Shown piece by piece: positions 1 to 6,280 of a stretch of 6,540 nt of DNA (its first letter is position 1; every line of letters begins with the position of its first letter). Under the pieces are notes generated by a model that worked only from the letters and a program-made list of their open reading frames with translations, was not told the DNA's origin and did no database searches. Both the position numbers and the translations under genes were made by a program. This stretch comes from Candidatus Latescibacterota bacterium (GTDB lineage: Bacteria > Latescibacterota > UBA2968): the NCBI GenBank assembly GCA_018650745.1, contig JABIFK010000428.1:1-6540 (forward strand), written 5' to 3'.

Positions 1-125
1 CCTGTCCACTGTTTAAATGTGTCTATTCGTGGACCATCCAGCTGTTCAATAAGCCGCGCGACATCGCCAGGAAAAACGACAAAATCATAATCAGGTGTGA
101 AGATTTCAGAAAATGGGTGTTTCAT
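1..125 (-). CDS. N-terminal fragment of an unrecognised protein (runs off the left edge)
   Basis: This is the first 41 codons of a minus-strand gene that continues beyond the window. The start is set by ATG at 125-123 with a near-perfect Shine-Dalgarno, AGGAGG at 135-130, four bases upstream. The peptide begins MKHPFSEIFTPDYDFVV and is soluble in character, with no signal peptide or membrane segment. I recognise no family from this piece and assign no function. The strong ribosome site and open frame make it very likely to be a real gene. It is transcribed away from the CBS/kor cluster, and the two share the spacer at 126-441. Confidence 0.75.
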   Translation of the reverse strand, partial: MKHPFSEIFTPDYDFVVFPGDVARLIEQLDGPRIDTFKQWT

Positions 126-142
126 AATTCCTCCTTTGACCC

Positions 143-171
143 AATATAGACGCAAAACCTTGTCACGCCAA
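143..171 (-). promoter_or_regulatory. Candidate sigma-70 promoter for the minus-strand gene
   Basis: Read on the minus strand, TTGGCG (171-166) is followed after 17 bases by TATATT (148-143), matching the consensus at 4/6 and 5/6 positions. The predicted transcription start near 136 would fall at the Shine-Dalgarno, giving an extremely short leader, which weakens this choice. An alternative further upstream is TTGAAA (204-199), 19 bases, then AATAAT (179-174), which would leave a normal leader. Confidence 0.35.
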
Positions 172-357
172 AGATTATTAAACCCTCTGGAAAAAAGTTT
201 TCAAGGACCCAGATCAACATAAAAGACAAAGACAATAGAGATTGTTATTCCTATACTTAACCCACATTCAAAACAAACCTGATCATCAAAGTCATAAATA
301 TTTTCACACAAGGCTTGCGAGCAATATGTAAAAACCTTATATTAAAATCTCAACCTA

Positions 358-377
358 ATTAATATTGTTTTATTAAT
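358..377. repeat. 7-6-7 inverted repeat upstream of the kor-cluster promoter
   Basis: ATTAATA and TATTAAT are exact reverse complements separated by TTGTTT. The site sits six bases upstream of the proposed -35 element, so it could be an operator. Such A+T-only palindromes arise easily by chance in A+T-rich DNA, and no regulator family can be named. Confidence 0.3.
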
Positions 378-383
378 GCTGTA

Positions 384-412
384 TTAACGGCGTGTCTATG
401 CTTAGCCATAAT
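384..412 (+). promoter_or_regulatory. Candidate sigma-70 promoter for the CBS/kor cluster
   Basis: TTAACG (384-389) is followed after exactly 17 bases by CATAAT (407-412), matching the consensus at 4/6 and 5/6 positions. It would start transcription near 419, about 23 bases before the CBS-gene ATG. The TATTAA repeat at 382-387 overlaps its -35 element, and the inverted repeat 358-377 lies just upstream, where an activator or repressor could act. A second candidate, AAGACA (229-234), 17 bases, TATACT (252-257), would give a leader of about 180 bases. Confidence 0.4.
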
Positions 413-441
413 GGACACATTTTCAAACAAGAGTGACCGTC

Positions 442-909
442 ATGAACCTCAGAACCAACCTCCACAGTGACACGATCAAACACGTAGACTTATCTTTTTT
501 TATTGAAGTAGCCAAGGGGTTAAAGGTTCGGCATGCCATTGAAAAAATGCAAGCCAGCCAACGTAAATGTGCCTTAGTCATGGACAACGGCTCACTCTTA
601 GGCATTTTTACCAACCATGACATTGCACGGAAAGTGCTCGATCGAGAAGGCGTGAACGATCAGACTGTTGAAAGTGTCATGACTGCTGATCCGCTTACAT
701 TAAAAGCAGATATGAAAATCATTGACGCCATCAAAGTCATGGGTGAAAAGCCCTACCGCTACATGCCCGTTATCAACGAGGAAGGTCTCGTCTTGGGCAC
801 GTTGACACATTATGCCGTCATCAAATATATCAGCGACCATTTTCCGGAGGAAATCTACAACTTGCCTCCCACGCCTGATCATTTCGCACAAGCCCGCGAC
901 GGTGCTTAA
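442..909 (+). CDS. Stand-alone CBS-domain-pair protein, putative nucleotide-sensing regulator next to Kor
   Basis: This 155-residue soluble protein is built almost entirely of two CBS repeats (about residues 15-65 and 76-130). CBS pairs form Bateman modules that usually bind AMP, ADP, ATP or S-adenosylmethionine and regulate a partner. CBS1 carries the G-h-x-T-x-x-D nucleotide signature at G54-D60 (GIFTNHD), with T57 and D60 present. CBS2 has the MT-x-DP entry motif (M80-P84), but A125 replaces the signature Asp. The tail DHFPEEIYNLPP follows CBS2. I chose ATG 442 because GAG (431-433) lies eight bases upstream; an in-frame GTG at 433 would add three residues but lacks a ribosome site. It is first in the cluster, 68 bases before korA, and similar in sequence to the CBS pair fused to KorB. 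I infer that it modulates the Kor enzyme; a role unrelated to Kor is possible. Confidence 0.85.
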   Translation: MNLRTNLHSDTIKHVDLSFFIEVAKGLKVRHAIEKMQASQRKCALVMDNGSLLGIFTNHDIARKVLDREGVNDQTVESVMTADPLTLKADMKIIDAIKVMGEKPYRYMPVINEEGLVLGTLTHYAVIKYISDHFPEEIYNLPPTPDHFAQARDGA

Positions 910-977
910 TTGAACATACAACGCCCACTTGATGTTTATGCTTTCATTCTGATATTTTTACCGTAGGAGGATCACCC

Positions 978-2849
978 ATGGCCGACACACCAGCAGAACA
1001 ACCGGCCGAATCTGCGCTACAAGAACTTATGGAAGTTGAATCCATTGCCATCCGCTTTGCCGGAGACTCTGGTGATGGGAGCCAACTTATTGGTGGAGAA
1101 TTTGCCAATACCTCTGCCATCGTTGGCAATGATATCAGCACCATGCCAGACTTTCCTGCCGAAATTCGAGCTCCCGCGGGCACATTGCCAGGCGTGAGTG
1201 GTTTTCAGGTTCGCATTTCAAGTGAAGATATTTTCACACCTGGCGACGAACCCCAAGTTTTGGTGGCCATGAACCCAGCCGCGCTAAAAACCAATGTCAA
1301 CGATTTGCCAGAGGGCGGCATTGTCATAGCCAATACAGACAACTTTACCCGAAACAATTTACGTAAAGCAGGCTATGAAGAAAGCCCACTCGAAGACAAT
1401 TCTTTAAGCAATTACCGCGTGGTGAAAGTGCCCCTCACCACATTGCACAAAGAAGCGGTAGCCCATGTTGAAGGCCTCACCAACCGCCAAATTGACATGA
1501 TGAAAAACATGTTTGCATTGGGTCTTTCATATTGGATTTTTGACCGTCCGTTAGACCCAACAATTCGAATGTTAGAAAAGAAATTTGGCAGCAAACCTAA
1601 TATTGTAGACGGCAATGTCAGTACCATGAAAGCCGGTTATAACTTTGGTGAAACGGTAGAAGAGTTTCAAGTGCGCTACCATATCAAAAAAGCGGTTGTG
1701 GCCCCAGGCACTTACCGTGCCATTACAGGCAATCAAGCAGCAGCGTTGGGTCTGGTCACCGCCGCACAAAAAGCGGGTAAAACCCTCTTTTATGGCAGCT
1801 ACCCCATCACGCCAGCAAGTGCGCTCCTAGAAACATTGGCCGCACTCAAAAACTTTAACGTGCGCACCTTTCAAGCCGAAGACGAAATTTCAGCCATGGG
1901 ATCGACCATTGGTGCAGCTTTTGGCGGTGCGTTTGCAGCCACGGGAACAAGCGGGCCAGGCATTGCCCTCAAAAGCGAAGCCATGAACCTTGCCCTCATG
2001 ATGGAATTGCCCATTGTCATCTGTAACGTTCAGCGCGGTGGCCCCAGCACAGGCATGCCCACCAAAGCCGAACAATCAGATCTGTTACAATGCATGTATG
2101 GCCGCAATGGCGACAGCCCAATGGCCATCGTGGCTCCAGCAACACCTTCTGATTGTTTTGATATGGCTGTTGAAGCATTTCGCATTGCAATTGCCACAAT
2201 GAGCCCAGTCATCTTCCTTTCCGATGGGTATCTTGCCAACAGCTCTGAACCTTGGCGCATTCCCAACCCCGATGATATTCCGGCCATAGAAACCAACCAT
2301 CCAACAGACCCAGAAACCTACCAACCCTACAACCGCGATCCGCAAACATTGGCGCGTCCGTGGGCACTTCCGGGCACACCAGGTTTAGAACATCGTCTGG
2401 GCGGCTTGGGCAAAGAAGACGGCACAGGTAACGTATCTTACGACCCCGATGACAACCAACACATGGCCAACATCAGGGCAGAACGCATCGCGCGTATTGC
2501 CGACCGGATTCCATTGCAAACCGTGATGGGCCCCAAAACGGGAGACCTGCTTGTTTTGGGCTGGGGCGGCACCTACGGTGCCATACGCTCAGCCGTGAAA
2601 CGTGCACAACAAAAAGGGCAAAAGGTTGCGGCCACACACCTTCGCTACCTGAATCCCTTTCCCAAAAACTTGGGTGACATCTTACAACGGTACAAACAAG
2701 TTCTTGTGCCCGAATTGAATATGGGCCAATTGTCACTGCTGTTAAATGGCAAATTCCCCAAACATGTCATTTCATACCCCAAAGTTCAGGGTTTGCCGTT
2801 TAAAATTTCAGAAATTTCAGACAAAATCGATGACATTCTGGGCGCCTAA
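978..2849 (+). CDS. korA: 2-oxoglutarate:ferredoxin oxidoreductase, fused gamma-alpha subunit
   Basis: With KorB this enzyme should interconvert 2-oxoglutarate plus CoA and succinyl-CoA plus CO2 in the cytoplasm, passing electrons to ferredoxin (oxidative or reductive TCA steps). The 623-residue protein has the gamma domain first (about 20-215, with GDSGDG at 29-34) and then the alpha domain (from about 247). The alpha domain shows the 2-oxoacid-binding motif YPITP at 275-279, the acidic EDE at 301-303, TGTSGPG at 322-328, and the C-terminal domain with VPELNMGQL at 577-585. The length fits the fused two-subunit Kor type (the M. tuberculosis KorA is of similar size). ATG 978 follows AGGAGG (965-970) by seven bases. 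The 34-base gap to korB implies co-transcription. Substrate assignment to 2-oxoglutarate rests on architecture and overall resemblance; pyruvate or another 2-oxoacid cannot be excluded. Confidence 0.93.
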   Translation: MADTPAEQPAESALQELMEVESIAIRFAGDSGDGSQLIGGEFANTSAIVGNDISTMPDFPAEIRAPAGTLPGVSGFQVRISSEDIFTPGDEPQVLVAMNPAALKTNVNDLPEGGIVIANTDNFTRNNLRKAGYEESPLEDNSLSNYRVVKVPLTTLHKEAVAHVEGLTNRQIDMMKNMFALGLSYWIFDRPLDPTIRMLEKKFGSKPNIVDGNVSTMKAGYNFGETVEEFQVRYHIKKAVVAPGTYRAITGNQAAALGLVTAAQKAGKTLFYGSYPITPASALLETLAALKNFNVRTFQAEDEISAMGSTIGAAFGGAFAATGTSGPGIALKSEAMNLALMMELPIVICNVQRGGPSTGMPTKAEQSDLLQCMYGRNGDSPMAIVAPATPSDCFDMAVEAFRIAIATMSPVIFLSDGYLANSSEPWRIPNPDDIPAIETNHPTDPETYQPYNRDPQTLARPWALPGTPGLEHRLGGLGKEDGTGNVSYDPDDNQHMANIRAERIARIADRIPLQTVMGPKTGDLLVLGWGGTYGAIRSAVKRAQQKGQKVAATHLRYLNPFPKNLGDILQRYKQVLVPELNMGQLSLLLNGKFPKHVISYPKVQGLPFKISEISDKIDDILGA

Positions 2850-2873
2850 ACGCGCTATGTCACACACGAAATC

Positions 2874-2883
2874 GGAGAAGACC
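2874..2883 (+). promoter_or_regulatory. Ribosome-binding site that fixes the korB start
   Basis: GGAG (2874-2877) lies six bases before ATG 2884, in the 34-base gap after the korA stop. An upstream in-frame ATG at 2746 would overlap korA by more than 100 bases and add 46 residues not expected at the N-terminus of a beta subunit, so 2884 is preferred. Confidence 0.8.
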
Positions 2884-4431
2884 ATGGCAGATGCCGTAGA
2901 AACACCCAAACTTGACCGAAAAGATTTCGTCTCAGATCAGGAAGTGCGCTGGTGCCCAGGATGTGGTGACTATGCTATCTTGGCGCAAATGCAACGCGTC
3001 TTACCTGAGTTGGGTATTCCGCGAGAAAAACTCGTTTTTGTATCGGGCATTGGCTGCTCCAGCCGCTTCCCTTACTACATGAATACCTATGGTTTGCACA
3101 CCATTCACGGTCGTGCAGCCACTGTTGCGACCGGGCTAAAAGTTGCAAACCCAGATTTGCACGTGTGGATCGTTACTGGAGACGGTGATGCATTGTCTAT
3201 TGGTGGCAATCACTTATTACATGTCTTACGTCGCAACGTCAATGTGAACATCCTCCTTTTCAACAACCGCATCTATGGGCTTACAAAAGGACAATATTCA
3301 CCCACGTCTCCTACGGGCAAAGTGACAAAATCATCCCCGATGGGATCTGTGGAACAGGACCTCAACGCCATCTCAGTTGCACTGGCATCAGAGGCCACGT
3401 TTGTTGCGCGCACAGTAGATCGCCAAACCAAACATTTGGCAGAGATATTGAAACGTGCCTCCGAACATCAGGGCACCTCTTTTGTTGAGATCTATCAAAA
3501 CTGCAATATCTTTAATGATGGCACCTGGTCTTTTGCAACAGAAGCCGATGTAAAAGACGACAATACGTTGCTGCTGGAGCACGGCCAGCCTATGATTTTT
3601 GGAAAAGAAAAAGACAAGGGCATTCGGCTTAACGGACTGGCGCCGGAAGTTGTCACATTAGGCGATGGCGTATCTGAAGAAGACTTGCTCAAACACGACG
3701 AAACATTGGACAACCCAGCACATGCTTATTTGTTGAGTCGTCTCATGTATCCGGATTTCCCAGTACCATTGGGTGTGTTCCGCAATGTGCAACGCCCGGT
3801 CTACGAAGAGCAAGTGGTCGCACAAAATGAGAAAGCAGTAGAAGAGCGTGGCGAAGGCAATCTTCACGCGCTGCTCCACGCAGCAGACACTTGGATTGTG
3901 CCCGAAGGCCCCGACGGTGAAACTGTGCGCGAAGTGTCTGAAGAAGAGCCTTCTCTTTCTGATATCATTCCAGATATCAGTCAAGAAGATCAACTTGCCC
4001 CGCGCACATCATTACAACATTTCATGTACGATCCCATTTCATCTCTTGATTTGCCTACACCCCACAGTATCCCTGCACAAACATCCTTATCCGAAGCCAT
4101 CAAACTGATGCGAGATGAGAATGCGGGTTGTTTATTGGTCGTCAATAAAAAACAACGGTTGGTCGGTATCTTTGCACAAGGGGACCTGTTTGAAAAGGTT
4201 GCCGGCTCAGATATTGATTTGCAAAATACCACCGTAGCAGAAATGATGACCAAAGACCCAACAGTCCTGAAAGCATCGGATCCAATCGGTCATATTTTGC
4301 ACTTGATGTCTTTACAGGGTTATCGACACATTCCAATTGTCGATCCTGACGGGCGCCCCATCAGCTTGGCTTCATTCAAAGTCATGTTGCAATTTACGGG
4401 TGGCCTGTTCGCAGAGCCGTCAGTCAATTAA
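2884..4431 (+). CDS. korB: 2-oxoglutarate:ferredoxin oxidoreductase beta subunit with a C-terminal CBS pair
   Basis: This is the catalytic partner of KorA, binding thiamine diphosphate and one [4Fe-4S] cluster. From ATG 2884 the protein has 515 residues. Residues 1-339 are a complete beta subunit: WCPGCGD supplies C24 and C27, GIGCSSR supplies C58, and YQNCN supplies C207, the expected four cluster ligands. The thiamine diphosphate motif runs from GDG (99-101) to NN (127-128). The beta subunit would normally end near DTWIV (335-339). Here it continues through an acidic linker (about 340-380) into a CBS pair (about 385-508), making it about 175 residues longer than usual. The junction is in frame with no sign of a frameshift. 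No delta ferredoxin-like subunit gene is present, so an external ferredoxin must serve as acceptor. An intrinsic terminator follows 20 bases after the stop. Confidence 0.92.
   Translation: MADAVETPKLDRKDFVSDQEVRWCPGCGDYAILAQMQRVLPELGIPREKLVFVSGIGCSSRFPYYMNTYGLHTIHGRAATVATGLKVANPDLHVWIVTGDGDALSIGGNHLLHVLRRNVNVNILLFNNRIYGLTKGQYSPTSPTGKVTKSSPMGSVEQDLNAISVALASEATFVARTVDRQTKHLAEILKRASEHQGTSFVEIYQNCNIFNDGTWSFATEADVKDDNTLLLEHGQPMIFGKEKDKGIRLNGLAPEVVTLGDGVSEEDLLKHDETLDNPAHAYLLSRLMYPDFPVPLGVFRNVQRPVYEEQVVAQNEKAVEERGEGNLHALLHAADTWIVPEGPDGETVREVSEEEPSLSDIIPDISQEDQLAPRTSLQHFMYDPISSLDLPTPHSIPAQTSLSEAIKLMRDENAGCLLVVNKKQRLVGIFAQGDLFEKVAGSDIDLQNTTVAEMMTKDPTVLKASDPIGHILHLMSLQGYRHIPIVDPDGRPISLASFKVMLQFTGGLFAEPSVN
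3959..3980. repeat. 8-6-8 inverted repeat in the KorB linker coding sequence
   Basis: CTGATATC (3959-3966) and GATATCAG (3973-3980) are exact reverse complements separated by ATTCCA. They encode the linker between the catalytic part and the CBS pair (around SDIIPDIS). The symmetry may simply reflect the repeated Asp-Ile codons, but it lies in the join between the two modules. Confidence 0.5.
4018..4428 (+). other. CBS-pair (Bateman) module fused to the C-terminus of KorB
   Basis: These are KorB residues about 379-515. CBS1 contains LVGIFAQGDL (G428, D434), which parallels LLGIFTNHDI of the stand-alone protein, but A431 replaces the usual Thr/Ser. The second repeat begins with MT-x-DP and a YRHIPIVD strand (480-487), which parallels YRYMPVIN upstream. 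Its signature loop reads PISLASFK and lacks both the Gly and the Asp. The module ends ten or so residues earlier than the stand-alone protein, without its EEIYNLPP tail. The parallels suggest the two modules are related by duplication. A structural or degenerate sensor role is as likely as true nucleotide binding. Confidence 0.85.
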
Positions 4432-4451
4432 AGTTCATCACCATAAAAAAT

Positions 4452-4484
4452 AAACGCCCGTGGAGAATTCTCCGCGGGCGTTTT
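4452..4484 (+). terminator. Rho-independent terminator after korB
   Basis: A 14-base-pair stem (4452-4465 with 4470-4483), G+C-rich in the middle, has one G-U wobble and an AATT loop. TTTT (4481-4484) overlaps and follows its base. A run of A residues on the left (4445-4450 and 4452-4454) would act as a T tract for minus-strand transcripts, so it could terminate in both directions. It closes the CBS-korA-korB transcription unit. Confidence 0.92.
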
Positions 4485-4500
4485 GTGTAGAGGACACTAT

Positions 4501-5469
4501 ATGGACAATATAAGAGTTGGAATCATCGGCTCCGGTGGCATGGCCAAACGCAATGCACAATCATTCTCGCAAACAGAAGGTTATACCCTAAAAGCCATTG
4601 CGGCCAGAAACCCAGAAACGGGTCCAAACCTCGCCAAAGCGCACAACGTCGAGTTTGTTCCTCAATGGCAATCCCTCGTCGAGAGGGACGACATTGATGC
4701 ACTGGTCATATCTTCAAACAATGAGAGTCATGGACAAATGGTCTTAGCGGGTTTAGACACAAAGAAGCATATTTTCTGCGAATACCCAGTTGCGCGACAT
4801 TTGGACGAACTCCAACAAATCAAAGAGAAACTCCAGTCAAGCAGCACAGTCCTTCGTACGTCTCACAACGAACCGCTCTCGGCATCGCACCAGGCACTCA
4901 AAACCCAAAGCAAACAAATGGGTAATTTGCTCTCTGCGTTCTTCACCCGTCTCACTCCTGGCAGAGGCGCGCGCCCAGAAGCGTTGTTCAACCTGCCACT
5001 CTCGGGCCCGCCCTCACTCTTTTTTGTTTATCACATCTATCCGCTGGTTGACATTTTTGGACCCGTCGCGTGGGTAAGCGCCGGTGCAGAATACGAAGAC
5101 CTCCAAGACAATGGTCAGTATCATCGCTTCGTAAACACAGTCATTGCGGGATTTAAAAAGGGGGGACTTGCACAATGGAACTGGGCAGGTGGTGTCGAAA
5201 TTCTTGAAGCCGAGGAACACCGACGCATCATTCTCACACAAGGCAGCCTCGTGCATAACGACGACACATGGCAAACATCAACCTCACAAGGCACTCAAAT
5301 CATTCCACCTACAGACCCCATCACAAAATCATTGGTCGAACAATTTCTTGAAGACATACATCAAGAAACGTCTTGGCAATCAGATACACAAGTGTCCATA
5401 AACGCTGCTGCCGTTGGCTTGGCGGCTGAGAAATCCGTCAACGAAAAGAGCCGTGTCCAACTCAGCTAA
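4501..5469 (+). CDS. Gfo/Idh/MocA-family NAD(P)-dependent oxidoreductase with non-canonical active site
   Basis: This 322-residue cytoplasmic protein has an N-terminal Rossmann fold with VGIIGSGGMA (G10, G12, G13) and a C-terminal Gfo/Idh-type domain. The family oxidises or reduces sugars, cyclitols and related compounds; the substrate here is unknown. The motif usually written EKP reads E94-Y95-P96, so the family's lysine is a tyrosine. The conserved histidine is probably H178 in YHIYPLVD, but the Asp four residues before it in inositol dehydrogenases is F174. Biliverdin reductase, a relative, also has EYP, and the stretch DIFGPVAWVSA followed by acidic residues has a similar layout there; this is suggestive only. 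ATG 4501 is preferred over TTG 4483 because AGAGGA (4489-4494) lies six bases upstream. The gene is convergent with the next one, 31 bases apart, with no terminator hairpin between them. Confidence 0.88.
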   Translation: MDNIRVGIIGSGGMAKRNAQSFSQTEGYTLKAIAARNPETGPNLAKAHNVEFVPQWQSLVERDDIDALVISSNNESHGQMVLAGLDTKKHIFCEYPVARHLDELQQIKEKLQSSSTVLRTSHNEPLSASHQALKTQSKQMGNLLSAFFTRLTPGRGARPEALFNLPLSGPPSLFFVYHIYPLVDIFGPVAWVSAGAEYEDLQDNGQYHRFVNTVIAGFKKGGLAQWNWAGGVEILEAEEHRRIILTQGSLVHNDDTWQTSTSQGTQIIPPTDPITKSLVEQFLEDIHQETSWQSDTQVSINAAAVGLAAEKSVNEKSRVQLS

Positions 5470-5500
5470 GTCCAAAGCATGACAAATTGCGCGGTCCATC

Positions 5501-6268
5501 TCATTCATCCCAAACAACACCAGCCCGATCATATCCTTCGGGTTCATCACGAAGCGTGTACCCCAAGTCCTCCAACCTGTAGCTTGCCCGATACCCCAAG
5601 ACCTGTTCAGCCGCTGAAAGATCCCATCGCCGTTTCGAACTTTCTCCGACAACCGTGACGACTTCGAAAAGAACCTCAGCATCCAGCGCCAACAGATAGG
5701 CTTGTATCAAATCTGGAAAAGCAATCCACTGAGGCAGAATGGGTATGTCGCGCGTGACAGGATCAGAAACATCAATCGGCTTGGGAATGCGCAAACACAA
5801 AACAGACAAGTTGTGCTGGTTGGCATAATATTGCGCAACCTGTTCACCCAATTGTTTGGTTAAAGCATACGTGCCCACAGGTTGGGCGGGTGCATCACCC
5901 GCAACCATTCCTTCTGCGCCCCATACAACCGTCAGACTACTTGTATATATCACACGCTTCACGCCCGCGCGTCTGGCGGCTTCAAAAACATGATACGTCC
6001 CCTTCACGTTGGTATCGAAACGCTGTGCATTAAACCCATCATCCTCATAATCTCCCTCAAACCCACTGGCTATCGCCAGATGAATAACCGCATCAACGCC
6101 TGCCATCGCACCCATTAGAGCATCAAAGTCAGTCACATCAACCTGGAGCCAACGAGGATCACCCGTTGGAGATGATCGACTCAACAGACACAGGTCATGC
6201 TCCCCTTCCAATGCATCAATAAGCTTGCTTCCAATTGTCCCGCGTGCACCCGTAATCAAAATCTTCAT
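5501..6268 (-). CDS. NAD-dependent epimerase/dehydratase (extended SDR)
   Basis: This 255-residue cytoplasmic protein starts MKILITGARGTIG, the extended-SDR nucleotide motif G-x-x-G-x-x-G (G7, G10, G13). D44 lies in the VDVTD turn, which contacts the adenine in this family, and HLA (63-65) is present. The catalytic set is S110/S111 (YTSS) with Y134 and K138 (YALTK). The family acts on nucleotide sugars, sugars or uronates. At about 255 residues it is shorter than UDP-galactose epimerases (about 330) and near the size of uronate dehydrogenases, so free-sugar acid oxidation is possible but unproven. ATG at 6268-6266 is preferred over an in-frame start at 6328, because GGGAG (6280-6276) sits seven bases upstream and the nucleotide motif then starts at the usual distance. 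It is divergent from the gene at 6420. Confidence 0.9.
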   Translation of the reverse strand: MKILITGARGTIGSKLIDALEGEHDLCLLSRSSPTGDPRWLQVDVTDFDALMGAMAGVDAVIHLAIASGFEGDYEDDGFNAQRFDTNVKGTYHVFEAARRAGVKRVIYTSSLTVVWGAEGMVAGDAPAQPVGTYALTKQLGEQVAQYYANQHNLSVLCLRIPKPIDVSDPVTRDIPILPQWIAFPDLIQAYLLALDAEVLFEVVTVVGESSKRRWDLSAAEQVLGYRASYRLEDLGYTLRDEPEGYDRAGVVWDE

Positions 6269-6280
6269 GACACCACTCCC
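6269..6280 (-). promoter_or_regulatory. Ribosome-binding site that fixes the epimerase start
   Basis: On the minus strand GGGAG (6280-6276) precedes ATG 6268 by seven bases. The longer in-frame start at 6328 would add 20 hydrophobic and mixed residues before the MKILITG strand, which is normally at or next to the N-terminus in this family. Confidence 0.75.

Larger units (their letters stand above)
126..441. other. Divergent intergenic control region
   Basis: About 316 bases separate the minus-strand gene from the CBS/kor cluster. The stretch is clearly richer in A+T than the genes and has no convincing ORF or RNA gene. It holds candidate sigma-70 promoters in both directions. It also holds a 7-6-7 inverted repeat (ATTAATA at 358-364, TATTAAT at 371-377), three copies of TATTAA (340, 371 and 382) and a smaller inverted repeat (ACAAT 232-236, ATTGT 241-245). 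These are typical of a regulated divergent promoter region, but no known operator consensus could be assigned. Confidence 0.6.

Noticed and set aside
398..436. Possible 12-codon leader ORF (ATG 398 to TGA 434-436) whose stop overlaps the alternative GTG 433 of the CBS gene
   Set aside because: It has no ribosome site, and the best promoter candidate would start transcription after its ATG.
910..977. Possible internal promoter before korA (TTGATG 929-934, 16 bases, GATATT 951-956)
   Set aside because: Both elements match poorly and transcription would start at the Shine-Dalgarno; co-transcription with the CBS gene is simpler.
2746..2883. Longer korB reading frame starting inside korA
   Set aside because: It would overlap korA by over 100 bases in another frame, and a good ribosome site sits just before ATG 2884, where the family's N-terminus is expected.
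3658..3993. Minus-strand ORF of 111 codons inside korB
   Set aside because: It lies wholly opposite conserved beta-subunit and linker coding sequence; its composition is that of a shadow frame.
5470..5500. Search for a bidirectional terminator between the convergent genes
   Set aside because: The 31-base gap contains no stem with a T tract, so no terminator is annotated; termination may be Rho-dependent or lie inside the opposing gene.
5380..5682. Minus-strand ORF of 100 codons across the convergent gene ends
   Set aside because: It is antisense to the end of the Gfo/Idh gene and in another frame of the epimerase, with no recognisable domain and no ribosome site seen.
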